Positions 28,401 to 38,665 of a stretch of DNA of 45,000 nt are shown here, piece by piece; within the stretch, counting starts at the first letter, position 1; each line of letters begins with the position of its first letter. Source of the DNA: Neocallimastix lanati (nom. inval.) (lineage: Eukaryota > Neocallimastigomycota > Neocallimastigomycetes > Neocallimastigales > Neocallimastigaceae); NCBI GenBank assembly GCA_016946835.1, contig JACVTC010000003.1:802501-847500 (forward strand), given 5' to 3'. The notes below the pieces were generated by a model. That model had not been told where the DNA came from. It saw only the letters and a program-made list of their open reading frames with translations, and searched no databases. A program made the translations under genes and the position numbers.

Positions 28401-29245
28401 TATATATTTAAATTTTCCACGAGTAAAAAGAACTATTTTAACTTTAGCTTTTTCATAAGTTGGAAACAATTCATCATCTTGATAAAAGTATTTATTATAT
28501 GATCTATTATATTAATTGATTCATAAAATTCATTTTGTCCCAAATAATATGAATCACCAGGAATTACAACATTAATATTTTCGATTTTATTAGTATTTCT
28601 CAATAAATAATAATAATTATCATTCTATAAATTATCATTGTCCATTTTTAATGTTTTAGTTGGATTAAGACCCAAAAAATTAATAGTTTCATTAAATACA
28701 TTTTTTAAAACAATATTTCTTGTCATTTTTTTTAATACAATAAAGATTACCATGACCAATATAAATTTCTTTTTTTGAATTAGCTTAAAGTCTTATATCT
28801 AAATTTCTAATTTCATATATTAATTGTTCATATATATCTAAAATTTTGTGATTTTCCCCACCAACCTCAAAATGAATTAATAATAGATAATTCATTTACA
28901 TCAACAACATATGTACCACTATCATGAGTTCCAGGAATGTTAATCTGATTAAATTTAATCTTTGGATTATCAGAAAATATACTCATCTATCTAGCTCCAG
29001 CTGGACCAAATATTTCATTTATTTTTTTTATTTTTACAATAACAGCTACTTATACCATTTCCAAAATTATATGAATTAAAAACTTTGTCTTTACACATAT
29101 ACATTCTTCTATAATCATTTTCAGTAAATAAATATGCATGTTTAATTTCATCAATACCATTTAATTCAAAGTATCTACCTTTATCGATAGCATTAAATGC
29201 ATATTCAAATAATGTAATTAAAAATATTGATAAACGATAATTTCA
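27597..29245 (-). pseudogene. PI-PLC X-domain phospholipase-like gene, decayed
   Basis: Read downward from about 29245: a signal-peptide-like start (LSIFLITLFEYAFNA), then KGRYFELNGIDEIKHAYLF, then the phosphatidylinositol-specific phospholipase C X domain: FNQINIPGTHDSGTY (catalytic His region), GWWGKSQ/NLDIYEQLIYEIRNLDIRL, IYIGHGNL (second His region), NETINFLGLNPTKTLKM, and KVKIVLFTRGKF. The tail ends near QLQEFIKTNDKCINN. Active enzymes of this family cleave phosphoinositides or GPI-like lipids. At least six frame changes and several in-frame stops are needed to connect these pieces (for example TAG after GPAGAR, TGA before GWWG, TAA after NLDIRL). A homopolymer T insertion breaks the SQN-LDIYEQL segment. 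The copy is dead. Low-complexity AAT insertions (about 28364-28400) sit inside it. Confidence 0.8.
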
Positions 29246-29420
29246 TTTTGAAAAATAATTTTTTTTTTATTTTATTTATTATTTTTTTAATAATTAAATA
29301 AATAAATGAGTAAATAAATAAATAAATAAAATCATTCTATTTATTTAATTTAAAAAATACAATTCAGATTTTAAATATTAAATTTATATTATAAAATTTT
29401 AAAAAAAAATAATTCTTAAT

Positions 29421-30147
29421 TCATTTTTTAGTTTTATAACATTCACAAAAACAACAACAACAACAACAACTGATAACTATTGAAATAATAAGCAATGCTA
29501 TTATTAATCCGAATTTTATAAAACCTAAAGTTAATTCATCACTATCGGAAGGTTCATAATGAATATCAGAACAGTTTTCATTTTCACAATTTTTATACGA
29601 ACAATTTGAATCTTTTGTATAATACTCACCAACCTTTCAACCACAATAAAATTCTTCCTCACTAAATGAAAAAATAGTAGATTTTGTATATATAATATCA
29701 TAATGTTTAATATTAGTTTCTATATTATATGTACAAATATTATTAAAACATTTATTCGAGAAACACTGAGTATCAATTTTTCAATTAGTAGAAACATAAA
29801 TAGTTTCATTGTTAATAGATTTAATATATTTTGATATTACATTTTTATATCCATACGCATAAGGATTTAAAATATATTTATGATTATAACCATTTCTATC
29901 TGGAAGTTCAATAAAAGGCTTATTATAATATAAATCCACACATACACACATTGTCTTTACAGTAAAATGAATTATTTAATTCACATTCAATAGAATAATC
30001 TTATGAATTATTTTTAATATAACTTGTAGTTATATCAGAATGATAAATAAGTTCATCCGGAATATTAGCAGATTCAATATTTATAATACAAGTATAACAA
30101 TATTGAAGAAATATTATGAAAACACTTACTAAGATAAAAAAGTTCAT
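29421..30147 (-). pseudogene. Cys-rich single-pass membrane protein gene, decayed
   Basis: Starts MNFFILVSVFIIFLQYCYTC (signal peptide), followed by an ectodomain of about 170 residues with regularly spaced cysteines (SIECELNNSFYCKDN, KIDTQCFSNKCFNNICTY, EEEFYCG, DSNCSYKNCENENCSD). It ends in a transmembrane helix (LGFIKFGLIIALLIISIVIS), a run of six cysteines, and a short basic tail FCECYKTKK with a TGA stop. Three in-frame stops (TAA near 30003, TGA near 29790 and 29639) and one frameshift near 29945 break it. No named family recognised; the cysteine run beneath the membrane suggests palmitoylation in the intact relatives (inference). It lies about 175 bp upstream of the PI-PLC remnant on the same strand. 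Confidence 0.7.
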
Positions 30148-31391
30148 TATAATCTATTTTGTAAAATTTATCAAATAATTTTTAAATTGTAATTTGTTTT
30201 ATTCTTGTTATTTGTTATTAAAAAAGTTTTATTTTTTTGAATTTATTATTTTTTTTTTGAAAATCATTTTAATAAAATGTATTATATAACATTTTATTTT
30301 ACTTATTTAAACAATATTTAAGATTATTTACTAAAATGTCATTACTTTTATTAAATATCTAAAATATTGTTTTATTTTTTTAGAATAATTAGAATATTGA
30401 TTTTTAAATAATATTAGCGTTTATTTATAATAGAATTTACTAAATATTTTGTTTATGATTAACAAAATTGACATATTATTTATGATTTATTATTATTAAA
30501 ATTATTTTATTTAAATTATTTATTGTTTTCTAACTATGAAATTATTAGTTATTTTACCTATCTTTAGCATTAATTATCTTAATATAATTAATTATATTAA
30601 TATATTTCACATTTTAATTTATTTTCAATAATTGTTAAAGATAAATATTTAAAATATTTATAATAATTATATTTCCAAATTTTTATTTATTATTCATTAT
30701 TATTTATTTATTTAGATGTATTTATTTATATATTACCAAATTTTTATTTATTATTTATTATTTATTTATTTTATATTTATTTATATGAAAAAATATTTTA
30801 TGGCGTATAATTTATGTTATCGAAAAGTCATGTCGCACTGCGAAATCCAACGCCCAATACATTTTAATATATAATATATAATAGATATTATATTATATAT
30901 ATATTATAATATATAAATGTGATTCATTTTGTGATGTGGCGTTAAGTTGTAATATAATGCCATGATTTTTTAACATAAATAAATATATATTTACAATTTA
31001 TATATTTATTTATTAATACAATTTTATTTAAAATATTTTTTTTTTTTCTTCATTTCTTTATTAAATATAATTTGTAAAATGAGTATATAATACAACAAAA
31101 AATATATATAAAAACATATATTTTTATTTAAATAGATATTTAAATTTTATATTATGTGATAAATGTTTTATACATTAAAGAAAACTTTTTTTTTTTTTTA
31201 ATAATTTATTTTATTTTATTATTATATGATTTAAATTTAAAAAATTTTTTTTCTTATTACTATTTTTATTATAATAAATATTATAGCTTGAATTTTAATT
31301 TTTTAAATATTTTTTTCATTACAATAATAATATTTATTATTATTATTATCATTATTTTTAAATAGATATATTATTATTATTATTATTATTA
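30148..31391. other. Intergenic region with a palindromic element
   Basis: AT-rich spacer without a gene. The GC-richer palindrome at about 30809-30982 is annotated separately. Confidence 0.75.
30809..30982. mobile_element. MITE-like imperfect palindrome, about 170 bp
   Basis: Outer arm ATTTATGTTATCGAAAAGTCATG pairs imperfectly with CATGATTTTTTAACATAAAT, next arm CCAACGCC with GGCGTTAAG, and the inner arm ACATTTTAATATATAATATA with its near-complement around the centre at about 30895. The arms carry most of the G+C for a kilobase. No transposase is encoded. I could not identify a target-site duplication, so the mobile-element call is inference. Confidence 0.5.
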
Positions 31392-34300
31392 TTAATTTGC
31401 AGGCATTGAATATTTCATTGCATATTCATTCATACAATTGACACATTTTACTTTACCATCTTTAAATAATTTAAATTTATTCATACCACATTCACTACAT
31501 CTTAATTCATCTTCAGCTTCATTATTTATAACTTGTGATGGGGTATTTAGTTGTGAATTTTGTTGAGATGAATCATAGGAATAATCTAATGCTGAAATAG
31601 ACGATGGTGGGAACATCGCAATATTATTAGGATTCAAATTACTATTATTATTGTTGTTATTATGTATGTTTGGATTGATATTATTATTATTGTTATTAGT
31701 ATTATTATTTTCATTATATATTGAGGGTGTTGTACTACTTGTATTATGAGGACAATTATATAGATGAGAATGGGCACAATTACAAATTTGACATACACTA
31801 AAGGAACTATTTTGGTCATTTGAGAAAGATAAAGAATCTTGATTTTCAATATTAAGTGATGAACTACTATTACCTCTATTCAAATTAATCATATTTACAG
31901 ACATAGATGATTTCATTAAATATGGACTTCTATTAAATTCATTATTGTATTGATCCATCTCCATTAAACTATTACTCATGCTACTTTGAGAATATGCTCT
32001 TGTTGGTCTTCTGTGATAAGGAGAACTACTTACACTGCTACTACCACTATTATAATTTGGAGGTAAATCTTGAGGTCTTGGATTATATGGAATATTTGAC
32101 AAGGTATTGGATTTTTTCTTACTGGAAAGCATTCTATTAAAGTTATGAGAATCATCTGCTGAAACTTTTCTACGTGTCAGTGCAGCCAAGTTAGTTTCAC
32201 TATGAAAAGATGGAAATCCTCTCTTTTCTTCACGCTTTGGTGGTTTAATAACATTTTCAAAAACTCTGATACGACCATTAAAATCAGCAGAAACAATAAT
32301 CATACCTACAGCATTATTTCTTTTCTTTTCTGGTTTAGCAACATTTTTTACAATATCTGCTGGATTAGTAATTTTATATTTGGCGCTTCTGTTATGTTTA
32401 ATAACATTATGAACACTCATATGGTCAATTTTACTTTCACGAAGATTGGCTGTTTCTAAAATAATTCTTGTTCTTCGAGGAGCAAAGACTGTAGCAGTTA
32501 CAGCACTATTACTTGCAACAAAAGTTTCATATGTGTTAATGGTCATAGCATCTCTTCCTCTAATAATATTTTGTAATTTTTCCACCATTTCACGACGTGA
32601 GGTCTGAGGAGGCTCGACATTCCATATATAGACCTGTCGATCTTCACTACCACAAATAATATATTTACCATCATCACTAAAACTGGCCTTGATTTGACCA
32701 CTTTTATTAGTTAAACCTTTGTATTCTTTTGTACAACTCTTATCATCTAATTGGAAAAGTCTAATTCTTGAATCTGTAGTTGTGAAAAGAATACTATCAG
32801 CTCCGGAAGAGAAACGTGGAAAAGGTTCAATACCTGTAATTTTCTTTTGAACTTTAGGATTACAAACCTTAATTTGGGTATTATATTTTAGTTTATCAAA
32901 TTCATAAAAGATAGCATCTCCTTGGAAAGTACCTGCAATAGCAAATGAACCATCCTGTGAAAATCCCACTGAAGTAATTAATTGATCATTAGATAAATCA
33001 TTCCAATAAACCACTTTTTCTTCTTGAATAGACCATAAACGAATTTTTGAATCAAGAGAACCACTTAAAAAATAACGATCATCTTTTGGATGAAATTTGA
33101 TAGAGGTTACAAAGTCTTCATGTTGAAAAATTCTTAAACATTCATTGTGCATAACGTGCCATAAACGTACAGTTTTATCCATAGAAGAAGAAATTAAAAA
33201 ATCTGTTTTTGACCATGATAAATCCAAAATATCAGAAGTATGACCACGATAGTAACGATAAGGATAACTTCTGAACACTGGTGATAATTTCTTTTTCTTC
33301 ATTATATTTTGTTTGGTATCACTCATTTCTGGTGAGGAAAGATAATCCTGAATTTCCGAATATAAAATCCAGACACGAATAATCATATCTTGGCCACCAC
33401 TAGCCAAATATTTACCATTTTGACTGAAACTCAATGCCCATATAGGACCTTCAATATCTTTCATTTCATTAATAGGTGTAGTTTTTGACTTAATACTGCT
33501 ATTACTGCCTAATTTCAAACTTTCACCAAGATTTTCATTAAATGAGGTACTATCTGTAGCCATGCTTATATTATTATTTACGTCTGAACTATTAGGATTA
33601 GGATACATATTTGATGGTAATTTACCTAATTCTTGAATAAATCTTAAACTATTAAATTCTTTTACTGTTTTATGTTTTGTTCTAACATTGACATATTTTG
33701 ATTGTTTCTTTTTCGAAGCAAGTATTTTCGATACTGATGATAGTTTTCTGCCTGATTCTTTATTTCCATCAGGAACTTTTATTTTACTTTTATCATCCTC
33801 TCTATCAGAATCATTTGAATTAATACTACTAACATTATCAAACATTTCAGAATTCACACTTTTTATATTATCAGATGACATAGAAATTCTCATTGTTTTA
33901 CCATTACCAAGATCATAATAATTATCAAAGGTATTTAATTCATTATTTTTTTGATAATATGCTTCTTCACTATTATATTTTGGTAAAATACTAGATTTTG
34001 ACTTCTTTCTTGGTTTCTTAAAGAACCAACCTTTTTTATTTACAGACTTTTTATCAGAATCTAAATCAATTTTTTCTAGCGATACTTCTACACTTTCTGT
34101 TGAATTAATAGTATTATGTACACTTTGATTGCAATTTATTTCATTTTCTTTACTCAAAATAGAACTATTAGTATTTATGTTATTGTTATCTATTGATTCA
34201 TTTTTATTAATTTCTTCTTTTATAATATTATTGGATTCCTCATCATTATTATTATTAACCTTATTATCATCTACATTAACATCATTATCATTATCATCAT

Positions 34301-34754
34301 TGTTATCATCGTTGTCATCATCGTCATCTTCATTAATTAATTCTGATGACAATGAATTTCTTAATTCGTCAATATCCTTCTGATTTAATATTTCATTTTC
34401 ATTGTTATCTTCTTTCTCTTTATCGTTTTCTTCACCATTCTAATAATATTTCAAAAATTTTTCAAAAAAAAAAAAATATATATATATATATATATAAATA
34501 GTTAATAAGATTAAAATATTAATAATTGTCTTTTTATAAATTTAAATTATGTATAAAATTCAAATATATATAAATTTGTTTAAATTCTTGTTTACGTTTA
34601 CCTGTTCTTTAATTTTGCTTTCTATTAAAAGATTTAATGGATTTGTTGAATAACGCTTAATTGAATCTCTAATGTTGTTTATTTTATTTTCTACTGTAAA
34701 GTAATCTTCTCTTGTCTGTACATCATAAAAAGATTCCGAACTATCTGAGTCCAT
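31392..34754 (-). CDS. WDR44-type WD40-repeat protein
   Basis: Two exons, 34754-34602 and 34439-31392, joined in phase by a 162-nt GT-AG intron; 1066 residues. The start MDSDSSESFYDV is preferred over an ATG 12 nt upstream because WDR44 proteins begin with an acidic-Ser stretch followed by FYD. Human WDR44 binds Rab11-GTP and tethers tubular endosomes to the ER. WD40 blades run from about 384 (GPIWALSFSQNGKYLASGGQ) through DKTVRLWHV, FLSGSLDSKIRLWSI, DSRIRLFQL and YIICGSEDRQVYIWNV to about 660, with another blade near 767 (GMIIVSADFNGRIRVFENV). The N-terminal third is Asn/Asp-rich and basic. The C-terminus has Ser/Asn tracts, a CQICNCAHSHLYNCPH cluster and a CxxC-17-CxxC zinc ribbon (about 1034-1060). 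The fungal counterpart is the Dgr2 group. Family is clear; the Rab partner is inferred. Confidence 0.88.
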
Positions 34755-35193
34755 TTTATTATACACTGTTTATATTTATTTTAAAAATTCTATTTTAATT
34801 TTGAATTAATGCTTAATTAATTATGTTGATATTTTTGATATATTATTATTATTATTATTATTATTATTTTTTAATAAAACATTAAATATGATTATTTCAT
34901 AAATAAATAACTTTATATATTTATAAAAACTTCTGTAATGCAATTATTATGTATGTTGTTTCAATATTATAAATAATTATACTATATTATGAAAACTTTA
35001 TTAATTTCAAACACTGTTAAATTAACGTTTTTGAAAGTTATTTTATCATATAATTTATTGAATTGTATTATAAAATACATAAAATATTTAAAAAAAAATA
35101 AAAATAAAAAATCATATACTTATATAAATAAATTCAGAAAATTATATTTATTTAAAAAAATAAAATATTATAAGATATATATTTTTAAATCTG

Positions 35194-35270
35194 TATTTAT
35201 ATTTATATTTATATTTATATTTATATTTATATTTATATTTATATTTATATTTATATTTATATTTATATTA
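35194..35270. repeat. (TATATT)n hexanucleotide array
   Basis: About 13 perfect 6-bp units; read as protein they give FIFIFI artefacts. Confidence 0.92.
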
Positions 35271-35929
35271 CTTTATTTTTATTTTATTTTATTTTATAAT
35301 ATTAAATTAAATTATATTTTATCTTATTATACTTTGATTTATTTTATTTTACTTCATTATTTTTTTTTTTTTTTTTTTTTTTCTTTTTTATTTTTATTTT
35401 TCTTAGTTTTATTTATTTAATTTTATTTTATTTTTGTCTTTATCTTATTTTATTTTACTTTATTTTTATTTTTATTGTTATTGTAATTTCATTTTTATTT
35501 CATTTTGTATGTGAATATCAAAATATAATTGGAACATAAATAAATTAATAATTCAATAATAAAATTTTACATCTATTGTGTATATATAAATATATATATA
35601 TTTTTTAGTTTAATTTATTTATTTATTTATTATTTTATTCCTTCATTTATTTATTCATTTCATTTTTTTATTTATTTATTCATATATATATAATAGTTTC
35701 AAGAATCTTTAAAATTTATTAAAAATTATTATATAAATTCTATTATAATATTTTTTTCATTAATATTATAATTAATATAAATAATAAATTATATAATGTA
35801 CTTCAAAAGTAATAAGGTAATTAAAATTTTAGAATGATAAATATTATATTATTCTACTAATAATTGTTGATAGTTGTTATATGAATATAATATTTTTTTT
35901 TTTTTTTTTTTTTTTTTGACTTTTGTATA

Positions 35930-36165
35930 TCTACTGTGAGAGCTGTGTATTGTTCAATATATATTGGTCACCACAAGTATATATTATGTATTGCACAGCC
36001 ACAATGGTTGCTAATTGGTTATATCATGACGAACTTCCAACTTCATTTATAAGGAAAACTCAAGGGTAAGGAGAAAATACCTCATATAAATTAAGAAGAC
36101 ATACGTAGGGTCGACCCAGAAATCTTATGTGTGCTAGCTTCGATTACTAACCACCATGGAAAAAA
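35930..36165. other. GC-richer non-coding island, possible solo LTR
   Basis: Starts TGTGAGAGCTGTGTATTG and ends around ACTAACCACCA, with GGTCGACCC and TATAAATTAAG inside. No frame of useful length and no tRNA cloverleaf. The TG...CA-like ends and sharp composition change fit a solo LTR or fragment, but no target duplication or second copy is visible. Confidence 0.4.
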
Positions 36166-37143
36166 TGGAAAGTCTTATTATTTATTGATGTATTATTAAA
36201 TTAACATGTATTATTTTTTTGTATTGGAAATGGAAAATTTTGAGACTTAGTTTAAAAATATATAAGTTTGTATGTTATAAGAATATTAAAATATTTCCAA
36301 AAGTCATTAATATATGTAATTATTTAATTATTTAGTAGAATTTAACATATGATTCAATATTTGAAAAATTGTAAAAATTAAATCGAAAATTTTATAAATT
36401 TTTAATAGTATTTATTTATAAATATTTAATATATAATTCAAATAAGATATTATAAAAATTTTTATTAATAATTATTAAATATACAAATATTTTACTATAT
36501 TTGTTTTATATCGTATTGAAATAAAAAAAATATAAATAATATTAAATAATATTTGTATAACTTAACATTTATTGAAATCTTTGCATTATATCTTTTTTCA
36601 ATTATTGATTTATTTGGGCTTTCTTTTTATTTTTATTATTTTTTTTTTTTTGTTTTTCACTATATTTATATTTAATAAATATTTATTTTCTTTAAATTTT
36701 TTTTTTTTTATTTCCATTTTTATTTATATTATCATATATATATTTATTTTATTTAATATAGCAATAATTTAATAAATAAATAAAGTAAATAGTAGAATAT
36801 GAATATAAAGTACAGATTGAATAAAAAAAATAAAATAAATAATAGAATATGAATATAAAGTAAAGGTTGAATAAAATAAAATAAGATAAAATAAAATAAA
36901 TAGCGAAGTACTATAAAAAATTGAAATATTAATAAAAATAAAATAAAATAAAATTAATGGTAAAATATTAAATATTAAAGTATAGATTGAATAAAATAAC
37001 ATAAAAAAAAATATATATAAATAAATTCATATTAAAATATTCTATCTTCATAAAAAATTTAAAAACATATATTTTGAAATTATAATAATATATTTATTTT
37101 TTAATAAAAATATATTTTTTATTTAATTATATATTAAAATAAA

Positions 37144-38028
37144 TTGGAATTGCGTAATATTAGCATGGCAGAGAAACAAAAATGCTTAACAATTAAGACG
37201 TATAGCTTTCATAATGTATTATTCGAAACTAAAAATAATCTCTTCACAACAAAGCTATTAATTATTTGTTCAGGTTCAGATGGTAATTTTGAAAATATCA
37301 AATATAATGCAATATTACTTATTGAGAAAAGCATAAGCGCTCTTGCAATAGGTTACTTTAATATACTTAATGATCCAGCAGCAATAAATAACACACTAAT
37401 AGATTATGTAGAAATGCTGCAAATTATTTAAAATTAGGTTATGAAAAAATTGGAGTATGGGGTATTTCTCTGGGTTCAATTTGTGTTTTATCAAATGGTT
37501 GTCTATTGCCAGGATTAATAACTCTAGTTATTACTGCTTGTTCATGCTATTTTGTTGTTCAAGGTATAGGTAGTAAGAAAAAAGTTTTATTTAATGCTAG
37601 TAGTTACTCATATAGAAGTAAAGAAATACTTTATGAACCTTAAACTGTAAAAATGTTAATGTTCAAAAATGTTTTTGAATCTTTGAAACATTTGGAACTA
37701 AATTTTTTTATATATATGAACCATTAATAGGTAAAGTACCAGATTCCAGTCGAAAAAATGAAAGTACTAATTATATCATTTTCAGAAAAATTAGAACATT
37801 TATGGTCATCTACTCAATTTGGTGAATAAATATAGAACATTTAAAAGAAAAAAAAATTATGATTATCCACTTGCCCATATAATTCAAGAATATAGTAATC
37901 ATATAATGGTACCATTACCAACAAAATTATATTTTCTATTGTTAATGGTAAATATAAAGAAAAAAAAGCTGAAACTTACAGAAAAGAACATTTATAAAAA
38001 ATTTTGGAAACTCTGGATAAAAAAATAA
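37144..38028 (+). pseudogene. BAAT / acyl-CoA thioesterase-like alpha/beta hydrolase, decayed
   Basis: The family (bile acid-CoA:amino acid N-acyltransferase and acyl-CoA thioesterase C-terminal hydrolase domain) cleaves or transfers acyl groups from CoA thioesters. In order: KTYSFHNVLFETKNN, the oxyanion segment LLIICSGSDGNFEN, ALAIGYFN, IDYVE, frameshift at about 37410, NYLKLGYEKIGVWGISLGS with the nucleophile-elbow Ser, CSCYFVVQGIGS, stop, KVLIISFSEKLEHLWSSTQF (acid region), stop, and YSNHIMVPLP (catalytic His region), ending in KIYKKFW-type helix and TAA. At least one frameshift and three or more in-frame stops (for example after ILYEP and after STQFGE) break it. The N-terminal beta-sandwich domain of long family members is absent. 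Family is clear from the order of motifs; the original substrate is not. Confidence 0.78.
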
Positions 38029-38067
38029 TAATAATAAAAATATAATTAAATAAATAAAAGATTAGCG

Positions 38068-38119
38068 AATAATAATACTAAATAATAATACTAAATAATA
38101 ATACTAAATAATAATACTA
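38068..38119. repeat. 13-bp tandem repeat, four copies
   Basis: Four perfect copies of AATAATAATACTA, just after the hydrolase remnant. Confidence 0.9.
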
Positions 38120-38665
38120 TCACTCTAAAAAAATTTTTTTTAAATATTGACTTAAAAAATTAAAGGGTAATTAATGTTTGTATTTATGTAACCTCAAAAA
38201 ATATTAACCAATAATATAATTATAAAATTTTTGATTAAAGGAAAGTTTAATTTACATTATTAAAGGAATTTTAATTTATAATATTTTTTTTTTTATAAAA
38301 TAATTAAATAATAAAAATACTATTTAAATTGTATTATATATTATATATACTTAAAATTTATATAATTAAAAAAATTATATATATATATATAATATATTGT
38401 ATATTTTAAGAATACTTTTATATTTTTTATATAAAAATAAATTTTAAAAATTAATTCAAATTATTAATATTATATATATTATATATTAAAAAAAAAAAAA
38501 TAAAAATAAGAATAAAATAAATTTAATGCTTAAAAGTAAGGATGATTTTTATTATTTATTTATTTATTTATATAATTTTATATTTGGATTTTAAATGATA
38601 AGTAAATGTATTTTCTTTTTAATTATTGATTAATATCTAAATAAGATTATTAATATTTAATATTT

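Larger units (their letters stand above)
34755..37143. other. Intergenic region
   Basis: AT-rich spacer. It holds a hexamer array (35194-35270), poly(T) at about 35891-35917, a GC-richer island (about 35930-36165) and, at about 36775-37000, three diverged copies of a roughly 60-bp unit containing GAATATGAATATAAAGTA and GATTGAATAAAAT. No gene seen. Confidence 0.75.

Noticed and set aside
29421-29800. TGA read as tryptophan to rescue the Cys-rich gene
   Set aside because: The same gene also has TAA and a frameshift and itself ends in TGA; the KAR5-family gene also ends in TGA. Ordinary pseudogene decay explains it.
34989-35420. 143-codon plus-strand frame
   Set aside because: Consists of AT-rich DNA and a hexamer array (FIFIFI); no splice or domain evidence.
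36080-36165. Possible tRNA gene (TTCGATTAC near a CCA-like end)
   Set aside because: No acceptor or T-stem pairing around the TTCGATT sequence.
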